Source: Vulcanimicrobiia bacterium (GTDB lineage Bacteria; Vulcanimicrobiota; Vulcanimicrobiia; Eremiobacterales; Eremiobacteraceae). Taken from it: a DNA stretch of 32,257 nucleotides. The notes beneath the pieces were generated by a model, which did no database searches, had not been told where the DNA came from, and saw nothing but the letters and a program-made list of their open reading frames with translations. Below, one piece after another: positions 26,349 to 32,257 of this stretch. The position numbers were made by a program, and so were the translations under genes. The stretch lies in the NCBI GenBank assembly GCA_025450855.1, contig JANWLL010000144.1, forward strand, positions 1 through 32,257. The letters run 5' to 3'. Each line of letters begins with the position of its first letter. Positions within the stretch are counted from its first letter, which is position 1.

Positions 26349-27080
26349 CTATCCCCTCAAGGTTGATGGCTCGGTTCCCCGTCGCCGCTGGGTCCGCTTG
26401 GGGATCGTGCTCAACGCCTGCGCCGCGGCTCGCGCTTGCGCCTGTTTCTTCGTCGCTCCCGTGCCGGTTCCCATCACCTTGCCGCCGACCGCGACCTCGA
26501 CGGTGAACGCTTTCGCGTGCGCGGGTCCGGCTTCACCGGTCACCGCGTACAGGGGCGCGCGCTTGAAGCGCGCCTGCGCGTACTCTTGCAGCTCCGTCTT
26601 CGGGTCCGATCCATCCGGCGTATCTGCGTACGCCAGATGCTCGCGCGCTACGAAAGCCTCGGCCGCGACGAATCCTTCGCTGAGATAGACGGCGCCGACG
26701 AGCGCTTCGAAGACCGCAGCGAGGACCCTCGGCCGCCGTTCGCCGCCCGCAGCCGCCTCGCCCTTTCCAAGCAAGAGCAGCGGGCCGACGTCAAGCCTGC
26801 GCGCGGTTTGCGCAAGCGCTTCGCGCGACACGAGCGACGCACGCCGGCGCGAGAGCGAGCCCTCCGGTTCGCTTGGAAAGCGTTCGTAGAGATCGCGCGC
26901 GACGACGTGTCCGAGCACGGCGTCACCGAGGAATTCAAGCCGCTCGTTCGAGATCGCCGCCGCACCGGGCCGGGAGCGTTCGTGCGCGAACGAGTCGTGT
27001 GTGAGCGCGACGTCGAGCAGTTCGCAGGCGCCTTTGGCCGCTTCGCGCAGCCCGGCACGCTTGCCGAACGATCGTAGCAC
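26349..27080 (-). CDS. rnc: Ribonuclease III
   Basis: A 243-residue RNase III. The family signature NERLEFLGDAVLG is at 45-57 with the catalytic Glu/Asp ligands, and AAVFEALVGAVYL carries the second acidic pair. The C-terminal dsRNA-binding domain runs from DPKTELQEYAQARF through FTVEVAVGGKVMGTGTGATKKQAQARAAAQAL. It cleaves double-stranded RNA in rRNA and mRNA processing. The start is taken as GTG 27080, which gives a normal N-terminus (LLDVALTHDSFAHE after about 20 residues); no well-spaced Shine-Dalgarno is visible. It starts 16 nt beyond the fabF stop. The last residues (KRTQRRRGTEPSTLRG) are a basic tail. Confidence 0.93.
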   Translation of the reverse strand: MLRSFGKRAGLREAAKGACELLDVALTHDSFAHERSRPGAAAISNERLEFLGDAVLGHVVARDLYERFPSEPEGSLSRRRASLVSREALAQTARRLDVGPLLLLGKGEAAAGGERRPRVLAAVFEALVGAVYLSEGFVAAEAFVAREHLAYADTPDGSDPKTELQEYAQARFKRAPLYAVTGEAGPAHAKAFTVEVAVGGKVMGTGTGATKKQAQARAAAQALSTIPKRTQRRRGTEPSTLRG

Positions 27081-27096
27081 CCTTCGCCGCGAAAGA

Positions 27097-28347
27097 TTAT
27101 GCGTCAACGTGTCGTTTGAAGACGAGCACGGCGTTGTGGCCGCCGAAGCCGAACGAGTTCGAGATCGCCACGTCGACATCGGCCTTGCGCGCGAGGTTCG
27201 GGACGCAATCGAGGTCGCATTGGGGGTCGAACGTGTGATAGTTGATCGTCGGGGGTATGATGCCGCGTTGAAGCGTGAGGACGGTGCAGATGCCTTCGAG
27301 CGCACCGGCAGCCCCGAGCGCATGACCGAACATCGACTTGTTCGCGCTCACCGGGAGCTTTTTCGCGCCCTCGCCGAAGACGGCTTTGATCGCCTGCGTC
27401 TCCGACGCATCGCCGAGTCCGGTCGACGTCGCGTGCGCGTTGATGTAGCCGACGTCTTCGGGCTTGACGCCGGCGTCGCGCAGACCGCGGATCATGGCGA
27501 GCTTGACGCCGCGCGCGTCCGGATCGGGCGCTACCATATGGTAGGCGTCGGATGATTGGCCGTAGCCGATCATCTCCGCGTAGACCTGCGCTCCGCGCTT
27601 CATCGCCGCGGTCCGCTCCTCGAGGACGAGCGCGCCGCCGCCTTCGCAGATGACGAAGCCGTCGCGCTCGGCGTCGAACGGGCGGCTAGCCGTCGCCGGA
27701 TCGTCGTTGCGGGTCGAAAGCGCGCGCATCGCGCAGAAGCCGCCGACCGCGATCGGACTGATAGGCGCTTCCGAGCCGCCGCAGATCATCGCTTCGGCTT
27801 CGCCCGATTGCACGGCTCGGAACGCGTCGCCGATGGCGTTGTTCGACGACGCGCACGCGGACACGGTCGTCATCGTCGGCCCGTGGATATTGAGCGCGAT
27901 CGATATCATGCCCGGGGCCATGTTCCCGATCATCATCGGGATGAAAAACGGCGACAGCCTGTCGGAACCTTGTTCGAGCAGCACTTTATGCTGCGATTCG
28001 AGCGTGATGATGCCGCCGATCCCCGACCCCATGATGCAGCCGATGTCGTCGCGGTTCGCGTCGGTGATCTCGAGCTTCGAATCGGCGAGCGCCTGTTGTG
28101 CCGCGACGAAAGCGAACTGCGTGAAGCGATCCATTTTGCGGGCGTCTTTTTTGTTGATGAACGCCGTCGGCTCGAAACCCTTCACTTCGGCCGCGAATCT
28201 CGTCGGCAGCGGGCTCGCGTCGAAAAGCGTGATCGGACCCACGCCGCTGCGTCCAGCCGCGACATTGGACCAGAACTCTTCGACGGTGATGCCGAGCGGG
28301 GTGACGGCGCCGAGTCCTGTCACGACGACGCGCCTGGGGGCCTGCAT
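27097..28347 (-). CDS. fabF: Beta-ketoacyl-ACP synthase II
   Basis: A 416-residue KAS II of normal length. RRVVVTGLGAVTPLG opens the thiolase fold; C165 in TVSACASSNNAIGDA is the acyl-accepting nucleophile; H305 in NAHATSTGLGD and H342 in NKSMFGHALGAAGALE complete the Cys-His-His triad, with K337 conserved; SNSFGFGGHNAVLVF closes the fold. It condenses malonyl-ACP with acyl-ACP in fatty acid elongation. acpP, which usually precedes fabF, is absent: the 346 nt before the ATG carry no ORF on this strand. It begins the fabF-rnc-(insert)-smc-purH run. accB, in the same pathway, lies in the neighbouring operon. Confidence 0.96.
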   Translation of the reverse strand: MQAPRRVVVTGLGAVTPLGITVEEFWSNVAAGRSGVGPITLFDASPLPTRFAAEVKGFEPTAFINKKDARKMDRFTQFAFVAAQQALADSKLEITDANRDDIGCIMGSGIGGIITLESQHKVLLEQGSDRLSPFFIPMMIGNMAPGMISIALNIHGPTMTTVSACASSNNAIGDAFRAVQSGEAEAMICGGSEAPISPIAVGGFCAMRALSTRNDDPATASRPFDAERDGFVICEGGGALVLEERTAAMKRGAQVYAEMIGYGQSSDAYHMVAPDPDARGVKLAMIRGLRDAGVKPEDVGYINAHATSTGLGDASETQAIKAVFGEGAKKLPVSANKSMFGHALGAAGALEGICTVLTLQRGIIPPTINYHTFDPQCDLDCVPNLARKADVDVAISNSFGFGGHNAVLVFKRHVDA

Positions 28348-28521
28348 GATGCTTCGTAATCAGGTTTGTCGGCGCGCGGTTCCTGCCGCGTTGACGTCGT
28401 CGAACCGCATCGTCATGCGCGATCGATGCGTCGCATCGCGACTCCGCTGTCGACGCGCACCATCGATCGAGCTGATGATGGCGCTCAAGTTTGAAAAACG
28501 GCGGCCGATGATTGGAGAAGG
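28348..28521. other. Intergenic region between fabF and the lysine-rich mini-gene
   Basis: No ORF with coding character is seen. The region presumably holds divergent promoters for fabF (minus) and the mini-gene unit (plus), but no convincing -35/-10 pair was recognised. A palindrome with arms CGATGCG and CGCATCG around a single T lies at 28424-28438 and could be an operator. Confidence 0.4.
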
Positions 28522-28623
28522 GGGAATCCTTCACGGAAAGAAGGTTCCCGCTCGTAGACCTTTCGGAGTCTCCATACTCTCCGGAAGCGCGCGAAACCCG
28601 GCGGACCTCCGCAAACGACCGGG
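28522..28623 (+). ncRNA. Candidate structured 5' leader (three consecutive stem-loops)
   Basis: Three helices can be drawn by eye. P1: GGGAA-(T)-CCTT 28522-28531 with AAGG-TTCCC 28541-28549. P2: CTTTCGGAG 28560-28568 with CTCCGGAAG 28579-28587 (nine pairs, one G-T). P3: CCCGG 28597-28601 with CCGGG 28619-28623, enclosing a short CGG/CCG helix. An A-rich single strand (GAAGAAAAAAAG) follows, then the GGAGGTGA ribosome site of the mini-ORF. I match it to no known riboswitch class. It could be a regulatory leader, part of a small RNA or coincidence. Confidence 0.4.
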
Positions 28624-28677
28624 AAGAAAAAAAGAGGCGTCCAGTAACGCCCCGTGCGCCCCGGAAAACAAGTGGGG

Positions 28678-28744
28678 AGGTGACGTTCACATCATGGCCG
28701 CGAAGAAGAAGACAGCGAAGAAGACCGCAAAGAAAAAGAAGTAA
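28678..28744 (+). CDS. Lysine-rich 16-residue mini-ORF with strong ribosome site
   Basis: The coding part is ATG 28694 to TAA 28742-28744 and encodes MAAKKKTAKKTAKKKK. The feature start includes the ribosome site GGAGGTGA (28678-28685), the best in this window, 8-10 nt before the ATG. Ten of 16 residues are lysine and the rest Ala/Thr/Met, the composition of histone H1-like C-terminal tails. A perfect intrinsic terminator follows after 35 nt, so the ORF is a self-contained transcription unit. Possible roles: nucleic-acid-binding peptide, ribosome-associated basic peptide, or a leader peptide sensing lysine or poly-Lys translation. It may instead be the remnant of a longer H1-like gene. Nothing is known that decides between these. 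Confidence 0.55.
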
Positions 28745-28779
28745 CCGCTAAGGTTATTTCGTCAACGGTGAAAATGAAG

Positions 28780-28808
28780 GGGGCGCTGGTGTGCAGCGCC
28801 CCTATTTT
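28780..28808 (+). terminator. Intrinsic terminator of the mini-gene
   Basis: GGGGCGCTG (28780-28788), loop GTGTG, CAGCGCCCC (28794-28802), then TATTTT. A perfect nine-base-pair stem with a T-rich tail in the plus direction. In the minus direction an A-rich stretch lies on the other side, so it may also slow transcription arriving from the right. Confidence 0.88.
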
Positions 28809-28838
28809 GTCGTCTTTTTCTAGTGTTTTTCGCTATTT

Positions 28839-29825
28839 TCAACGCCAGCAGTCCGCGATCGTCGCCGCCGCCTTATCGTTGCTCGTCATCGGCGGCAAGC
28901 CGAAGAATCGTTCGATCGTCGCGAGCACGTCGTAGTGCGTGATGTGCTCGGCGTCGACGCCTTGCTTGGTCATCGCGCCGAAGAAAAGCGTCGGGATGTG
29001 GTTCGTATCGCCATGCGCGTGATGCCCGCCCTCATCCCAGGTTATGATGACGAGCGTCGAGTTCTTCGGGTCGGATGCCCAGTCGACGAGCGGTAGGATG
29101 TTGATGCCAAGCCACTGGTCGGCGTCCAGGGCAAGGCGCTCCGAGCTCCCCCCGAGGCCCGTGCCGTGCATGTCGTCGCTCACATTCGGCGTCACCATCG
29201 CCAGGGTCGGGAGGTCGGCGTAGTGATCCGGATTCGGAAACGCCGAGAACGGTTGATTAAGGCCGTCGTCCAGCAGATAGCCGTGCGTGTCGGCGACGAT
29301 CCGGCTCGGGTGGCCGGCTTTCGTGAAGAACGCCCACGGCGAGTGGCGCTTGTAGTAGGCGCCGAAGATCGGTCCGCCGCGACCGAAGCATCTGACGTAT
29401 CCGGCTTTCGGAAGTCCTTCGGAATAGCCGACGAACGTGTGATGCGCGGCGATGAGTTCGCTCGCGATCGTCGGCATGAGCGCCTCGAGCCCCGCGTTGA
29501 CGGGTAGATCGCCGACCGCGTCGGGACTGTCGGAACAATGATCGCCGTCGGTGTTCGTCTGACCGGTGAAGATGGCGAAGTAGTTGGGCAGGCTCGGATG
29601 CGCGACGGCATGCGAATCGGTGAAGAGCGTGCCGCGCTCGAGAAGCGACTGCATCACCGCAAGGCGCTTATCGTTGACGATCGTGTCGTAGTCCCGGTTT
29701 TCCTCGAAGACGACGACGATATGTTTCGGCGCAGGCGGGAGCGCTAAGGCCGATGCCGGCGGCGCAGCACCGGAGAGGGTCAGCACCGACGCAAGGGCGA
29801 GAGCGACTCGATTCATGGCTGCCAT
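28839..29825 (-). CDS. Secreted phosphoesterase (acid phosphatase/phospholipase C-like, PF04185)
   Basis: A 328-residue exported enzyme. MAAMNRVALALASVLTLSGAAPPASA is a signal peptide. The mature part opens with KHIVVVFEENRDYDTIV, the phosphoesterase-family metal/nucleophile region, followed by HPSLPNYFAIFTGQ, NTDGDHCSDSP, a central PNPDHYADLPTLAMVTPNVSDDMHG, and the C-terminal ITWDEGGHHAHGDTNHIPTLFFGAMTK metal-binding block. Members hydrolyse phosphomonoesters or phospholipid head groups outside the cytoplasm, often under phosphate limitation. ATG 29825 or 29816 both give a signal peptide; neither has a clear ribosome site. It is separated by about 100 nt from creD and so may have its own promoter. 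Substrate unknown. Confidence 0.82.
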   Translation of the reverse strand: MAAMNRVALALASVLTLSGAAPPASALALPPAPKHIVVVFEENRDYDTIVNDKRLAVMQSLLERGTLFTDSHAVAHPSLPNYFAIFTGQTNTDGDHCSDSPDAVGDLPVNAGLEALMPTIASELIAAHHTFVGYSEGLPKAGYVRCFGRGGPIFGAYYKRHSPWAFFTKAGHPSRIVADTHGYLLDDGLNQPFSAFPNPDHYADLPTLAMVTPNVSDDMHGTGLGGSSERLALDADQWLGINILPLVDWASDPKNSTLVIITWDEGGHHAHGDTNHIPTLFFGAMTKQGVDAEHITHYDVLATIERFFGLPPMTSNDKAAATIADCWR

Positions 29826-29925
29826 GATAGTAGCACTACCTGAACAAATCGTAAACGCGCGTGGATAGCCGAAGGTCGCTCTTCTTCTTAACCGTGGCGG
29901 CTGAGGTCGTTCCAAGCGTAAGCGT

Positions 29926-31134
29926 CTAGGTCGACGGTTCCACGCTAGCCCTAGCTTCGGCTCGCACCACCCGTGGCCCGTTCGCGAACACCTGGTTCCA
30001 GTCGATCCGCGCCGTCATCTGCATCGTCGCGAAGAGCGTGATGATGCAGCCGATCGTGATCGCGAGGCCGCTGTAGCCCGGGTTGAACAGCGCCAGCGAG
30101 AACAGCACGAGATAGAAGAATTGGGCGAGCCCGGCGTCGACCGCGGCGAACCGCATGCCGACGACGATCCGTAGGTAGGTGATCGTCAGGAACATCGAAA
30201 CGGCCGCGCAGAGCGCGAATGCCCATCCGAGCGGTATCCGGTCAACCGTGTACGCGAAGAGCAGGTGGAACGCGAAGAACGACGCCGCGAGGAAGAAGTA
30301 ATGCATCGGATGGAGATCGATGCGCTTGGTCGTGCACAAGATCATCAGCACGAAGAAGTAGAACAGGAGTGAGAGCGGCGCCCACCCCGAGAGCCGTTCT
30401 GCGACCGGCCCCGGCTGCAACGGCTCGGGCATCCGCATGCCGATGCCCCATCCCGAGACGAGATCCTGGTATTGCCAGGTCAGGCGCCACCCGTCGGCCG
30501 TCTTCGTCTCTTGCGTGGGGGCGAGCGACTGCGGAGGGAAATCGAACCCGCCGAAGTCGGTCGTCATCGTCAGCGAGAAATTCTTGATCGCGTCAATCCC
30601 CGCGCCGAATTGATATGCCCACTTTCCGATGCCTCGCGACCGGTAAGCGACCGTCACCTTCACGGGCTGATCGCCTCGAACAGGAATCGCCGCCGTGACA
30701 GCCGCCGTGGTCGTCGTGAATGATGCCGGGCGACCATCGACGATAACGCGGACATCATCGTAGATCGCATTGGGCGAAGGGAATGGGAACGCGAGCATCA
30801 TGCTCTTGGCAGACGCGGGAGCCACGACCGAGTAATCGCCCGAGAAACCGACTTGATAGGTATTATGCCAAAGCAGCCCTTTCGGGCGCTGCTCGAGCTG
30901 CAAGTCCGTGCTGATGTCGGTAGCGTCGATCGACACCGCTTCCAGGCGTTTGCCCTCGTCCGCTGTGAAGGTCGGGGCGCTTTGCGTCTGCTCGGGACCC
31001 CACAGCGCGCCGAGGTCTGCTTGCTGTTCGGAATCGGCTTGATGGGTGCGGCTGTCGAGCACCTGGGCTAGAACGCCCCACGACATCCATGCGACGATGA
31101 GGATCGCCGTTATGCATACGAGACGCGCTGCCAT
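29926..31134 (-). CDS. CreD-like inner-membrane protein
   Basis: A 402-residue membrane protein related to CreD (PF06123). One N-terminal span (about 5-25), a large periplasmic beta-rich domain (about 50-240: GDYSVVAPASAKSMMLAFPFP, GRPASFTTTTAAVTAAIPV), then about five closely spaced spans from 255 on (LLFYFFVLMILCTTKRIDLHPMHYFFLAASFFAFHLLFAYTVDRIPLGWAFALCAA), ending with the CreD-like ARIDWNQV. CreD affects envelope integrity and, in some bacteria, beta-lactam response; the mechanism is unclear. The ATG at 31134 is preceded by GTGAGG, which lies in the middle of a palindromic operator. Two operators and a promoter upstream indicate tight repression by a regulator not encoded here. Confidence 0.72.
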   Translation of the reverse strand: MAARLVCITAILIVAWMSWGVLAQVLDSRTHQADSEQQADLGALWGPEQTQSAPTFTADEGKRLEAVSIDATDISTDLQLEQRPKGLLWHNTYQVGFSGDYSVVAPASAKSMMLAFPFPSPNAIYDDVRVIVDGRPASFTTTTAAVTAAIPVRGDQPVKVTVAYRSRGIGKWAYQFGAGIDAIKNFSLTMTTDFGGFDFPPQSLAPTQETKTADGWRLTWQYQDLVSGWGIGMRMPEPLQPGPVAERLSGWAPLSLLFYFFVLMILCTTKRIDLHPMHYFFLAASFFAFHLLFAYTVDRIPLGWAFALCAAVSMFLTITYLRIVVGMRFAAVDAGLAQFFYLVLFSLALFNPGYSGLAITIGCIITLFATMQMTARIDWNQVFANGPRVVRAEARASVEPST

Positions 31135-31137
31135 CGG

Positions 31138-31158
31138 TTACTTTGCCTCACAAAGTTA
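31138..31158 (-). promoter_or_regulatory. Palindromic operator 1, over the creD ribosome site
   Basis: TTACTTTG, spacer CCTCA, CAAAGTTA: inner arms ACTTTG/CAAAGT are perfect and the outer bases nearly so. It starts four bases upstream of the creD ATG. The ribosome site of creD (GTGAGG on the minus strand) falls inside its spacer. Same half-sites and spacing as operator 2, about 29 bp away. Confidence 0.75.
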
Positions 31159-31166
31159 ATGCCTGC

Positions 31167-31187
31167 TTACTTTGTATCACAAAGTAA
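31167..31187 (-). promoter_or_regulatory. Palindromic operator 2, over the creD -10 element
   Basis: Perfect inverted repeat TTACTTTG, spacer TATCA, CAAAGTAA. Its centre is about 29 bp from that of operator 1, close to three helical turns, so bound dimers would sit on the same face. It covers the predicted -10 of creD. It is not the cre tag (TTCAC direct repeats) used by CreBC. Confidence 0.8.
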
Positions 31188-31199
31188 GACGCAGTGCAA
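31171..31199 (-). promoter_or_regulatory. Predicted creD promoter
   Basis: On the minus strand a -35-like TTGCAC (31199-31194), 17 nt, then a -10-like TACAAA (31176-31171). Transcription would start near 31164, giving a leader of about 30 nt that contains operator 1. The -10 is not a strong match, but its position under operator 2 fits a repressible promoter. Confidence 0.5.
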
Positions 31200-31277
31200 G
31201 GGGCTGTGAGGCCCGCTATTCGCACGATTTCACCCGATCGACCGGCGGGGCGGGGTGTGGGCAAACCGCTACGTCAA

Positions 31278-31307
31278 TTGACGCTGAGTCCCGGCTTTTG
31301 CTATACT
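31278..31307 (+). promoter_or_regulatory. Sigma70-type promoter for rpmA-obgE
   Basis: TTGACG (31278-31283), 18-nt spacer, TATACT (31302-31307): five of six matches at each hexamer to the consensus. Transcription would start around 31314, leaving a leader of about 80 nt before the rpmA ATG. It is the clearest promoter in the window. Confidence 0.75.
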
Positions 31308-31392
31308 CGGTTGGCGTTTTACGATCGGCGGATACGCTCAAGCGCGTCCCGCATCTCACAGACTCGGGGTTAACACAATCGTGTCCTTCCTT

Positions 31393-31680
31393 ATGAGAAT
31401 CGATCTTCAGCGCTTCGCCCACAAGAAGGGCCTCGGCTCGTCGCGCAACGGCCGGGACTCGAACGCGAAGCGGCTGGGCCTCAAGAAGTTCGGCGGCGAG
31501 ACCGTCGCGGCCGGAAACATCATCCTGCGCCAGCGCGGCACGCGGTTCTTCCCGGGCACCAACGTCGGCATGGGCAAAGACAACACGCTGTTCGCGATGG
31601 TCGGCGGCACGGTCAAGTTCGCGCGCCGCGGCAAGGACAAGCAGGTCGTCGCGATCGAGCCCGCGCCAGTCGAGGCGTGA
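31393..31680 (+). CDS. rpmA: 50S ribosomal protein L27 with N-terminal extension
   Basis: A 95-residue L27. After MRIDLQRFA comes the normal L27 start [27 protein letters not shown], then [28 protein letters not shown] and [20 protein letters not shown]. The extension resembles the LNLQFFA leader of Firmicutes L27, which the cysteine protease Prp removes to free the N-terminus that reaches the peptidyl-transferase centre. Cleavage is predicted between FA and HKKG, with FFA replaced by RFA. ATG 31393 starts the leader; GTG 31381 would add four residues. It is preceded by its own promoter, not by rplU or prp as is usual, and followed by obgE. Confidence 0.95.
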   Translation: MRIDLQRFAHKKGLGSSRNGRDSNAKRLGLKKFGGETVAAGNIILRQRGTRFFPGTNVGMGKDNTLFAMVGGTVKFARRGKDKQVVAIEPAPVEA

Positions 31681-31714
31681 CCGGCGACGCCCTTAAGCTA
31701 GGTCAGATCCGGCG

Positions 31715-32257
<543 letters not shown>

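Noticed and set aside
31138-31187. CreBC-type cre tag upstream of the CreD-like gene
   Set aside because: The sites are inverted repeats of TTACTTTG, not direct TTCAC repeats; so CreB control is not supported.

Overview
The window is GC-rich chromosomal DNA of a diderm (outer-membrane-bearing) bacterium. A CarboxypepD_reg/TonB-receptor-like protein, separate heptose kinase and heptose adenylyltransferase genes, an LpxB-like transferase and several heptosyltransferase-type enzymes all point to an LPS-like outer membrane. The L27 protein instead carries the Firmicutes-style N-terminal extension, and the protein set as a whole resembles uncultured deep-branching lineages such as Candidatus Eremiobacterota (WPS-2). 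This placement is inference from recognised families; no database search was run.

Layout. (1) 1-359: 5' part of a secreted TonB-receptor-like gene on the minus strand. (2) 522-5246, plus strand: four closely packed genes, a DgcA/dipeptide-epimerase-type enolase, a DUF1611 (DgcN-type) protein, a lipoprotein peptide-binding protein and an exported C39-like peptidase; together they look like uptake and catabolism of D-Glu or peptidoglycan-peptide material. (3) 5248-5880: a small membrane protein gene bracketed by two inverted copies of a 24-bp palindromic element. (4) 18844 down to 5881, minus strand: one very compact run hisS - accB - hldE kinase domain - hldE adenylyltransferase domain - LpxB-like - GT2 - GT9 - GT9 - GT2 - GT9 - GT2 - aspS - DehI-like. 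Many junctions are 4-nt stop/start overlaps (ATGA, GTGA, TTGA, apparently one CTGA), so envelope-glycan assembly is embedded between two aminoacyl-tRNA synthetase genes.

(5) 18886-20348, plus strand: a two-gene permease system (DUF318/YraQ-like plus DUF1980/YcgQ-like), then a tiny membrane protein whose stop codon overlaps that of purH. (6) 28347 down to 20556, minus strand: fabF - rnc - an intruding DUF4760-like gene - smc - purH. (7) 28348-28810, plus strand: a structured leader, a strong Shine-Dalgarno, a 16-codon lysine-rich ORF and a perfect intrinsic terminator. (8) 28839-31134, minus strand: a secreted phosphoesterase and a CreD-like membrane protein; the latter has two palindromic operators over its promoter and start. 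(9) 31278-end, plus strand: a good sigma70-type promoter, rpmA, an attenuator-like hairpin and the 5' part of obgE. rplU is not next to rpmA.

No tRNA, rRNA, CRISPR array, insertion sequence or phage gene was found. The points most worth a second look are the lysine-rich mini-gene with its structured leader, the paired palindromic elements, the creD operator pair, the dgc-type peptide/D-Glu cassette, and the CTG start in the glycosyltransferase operon.
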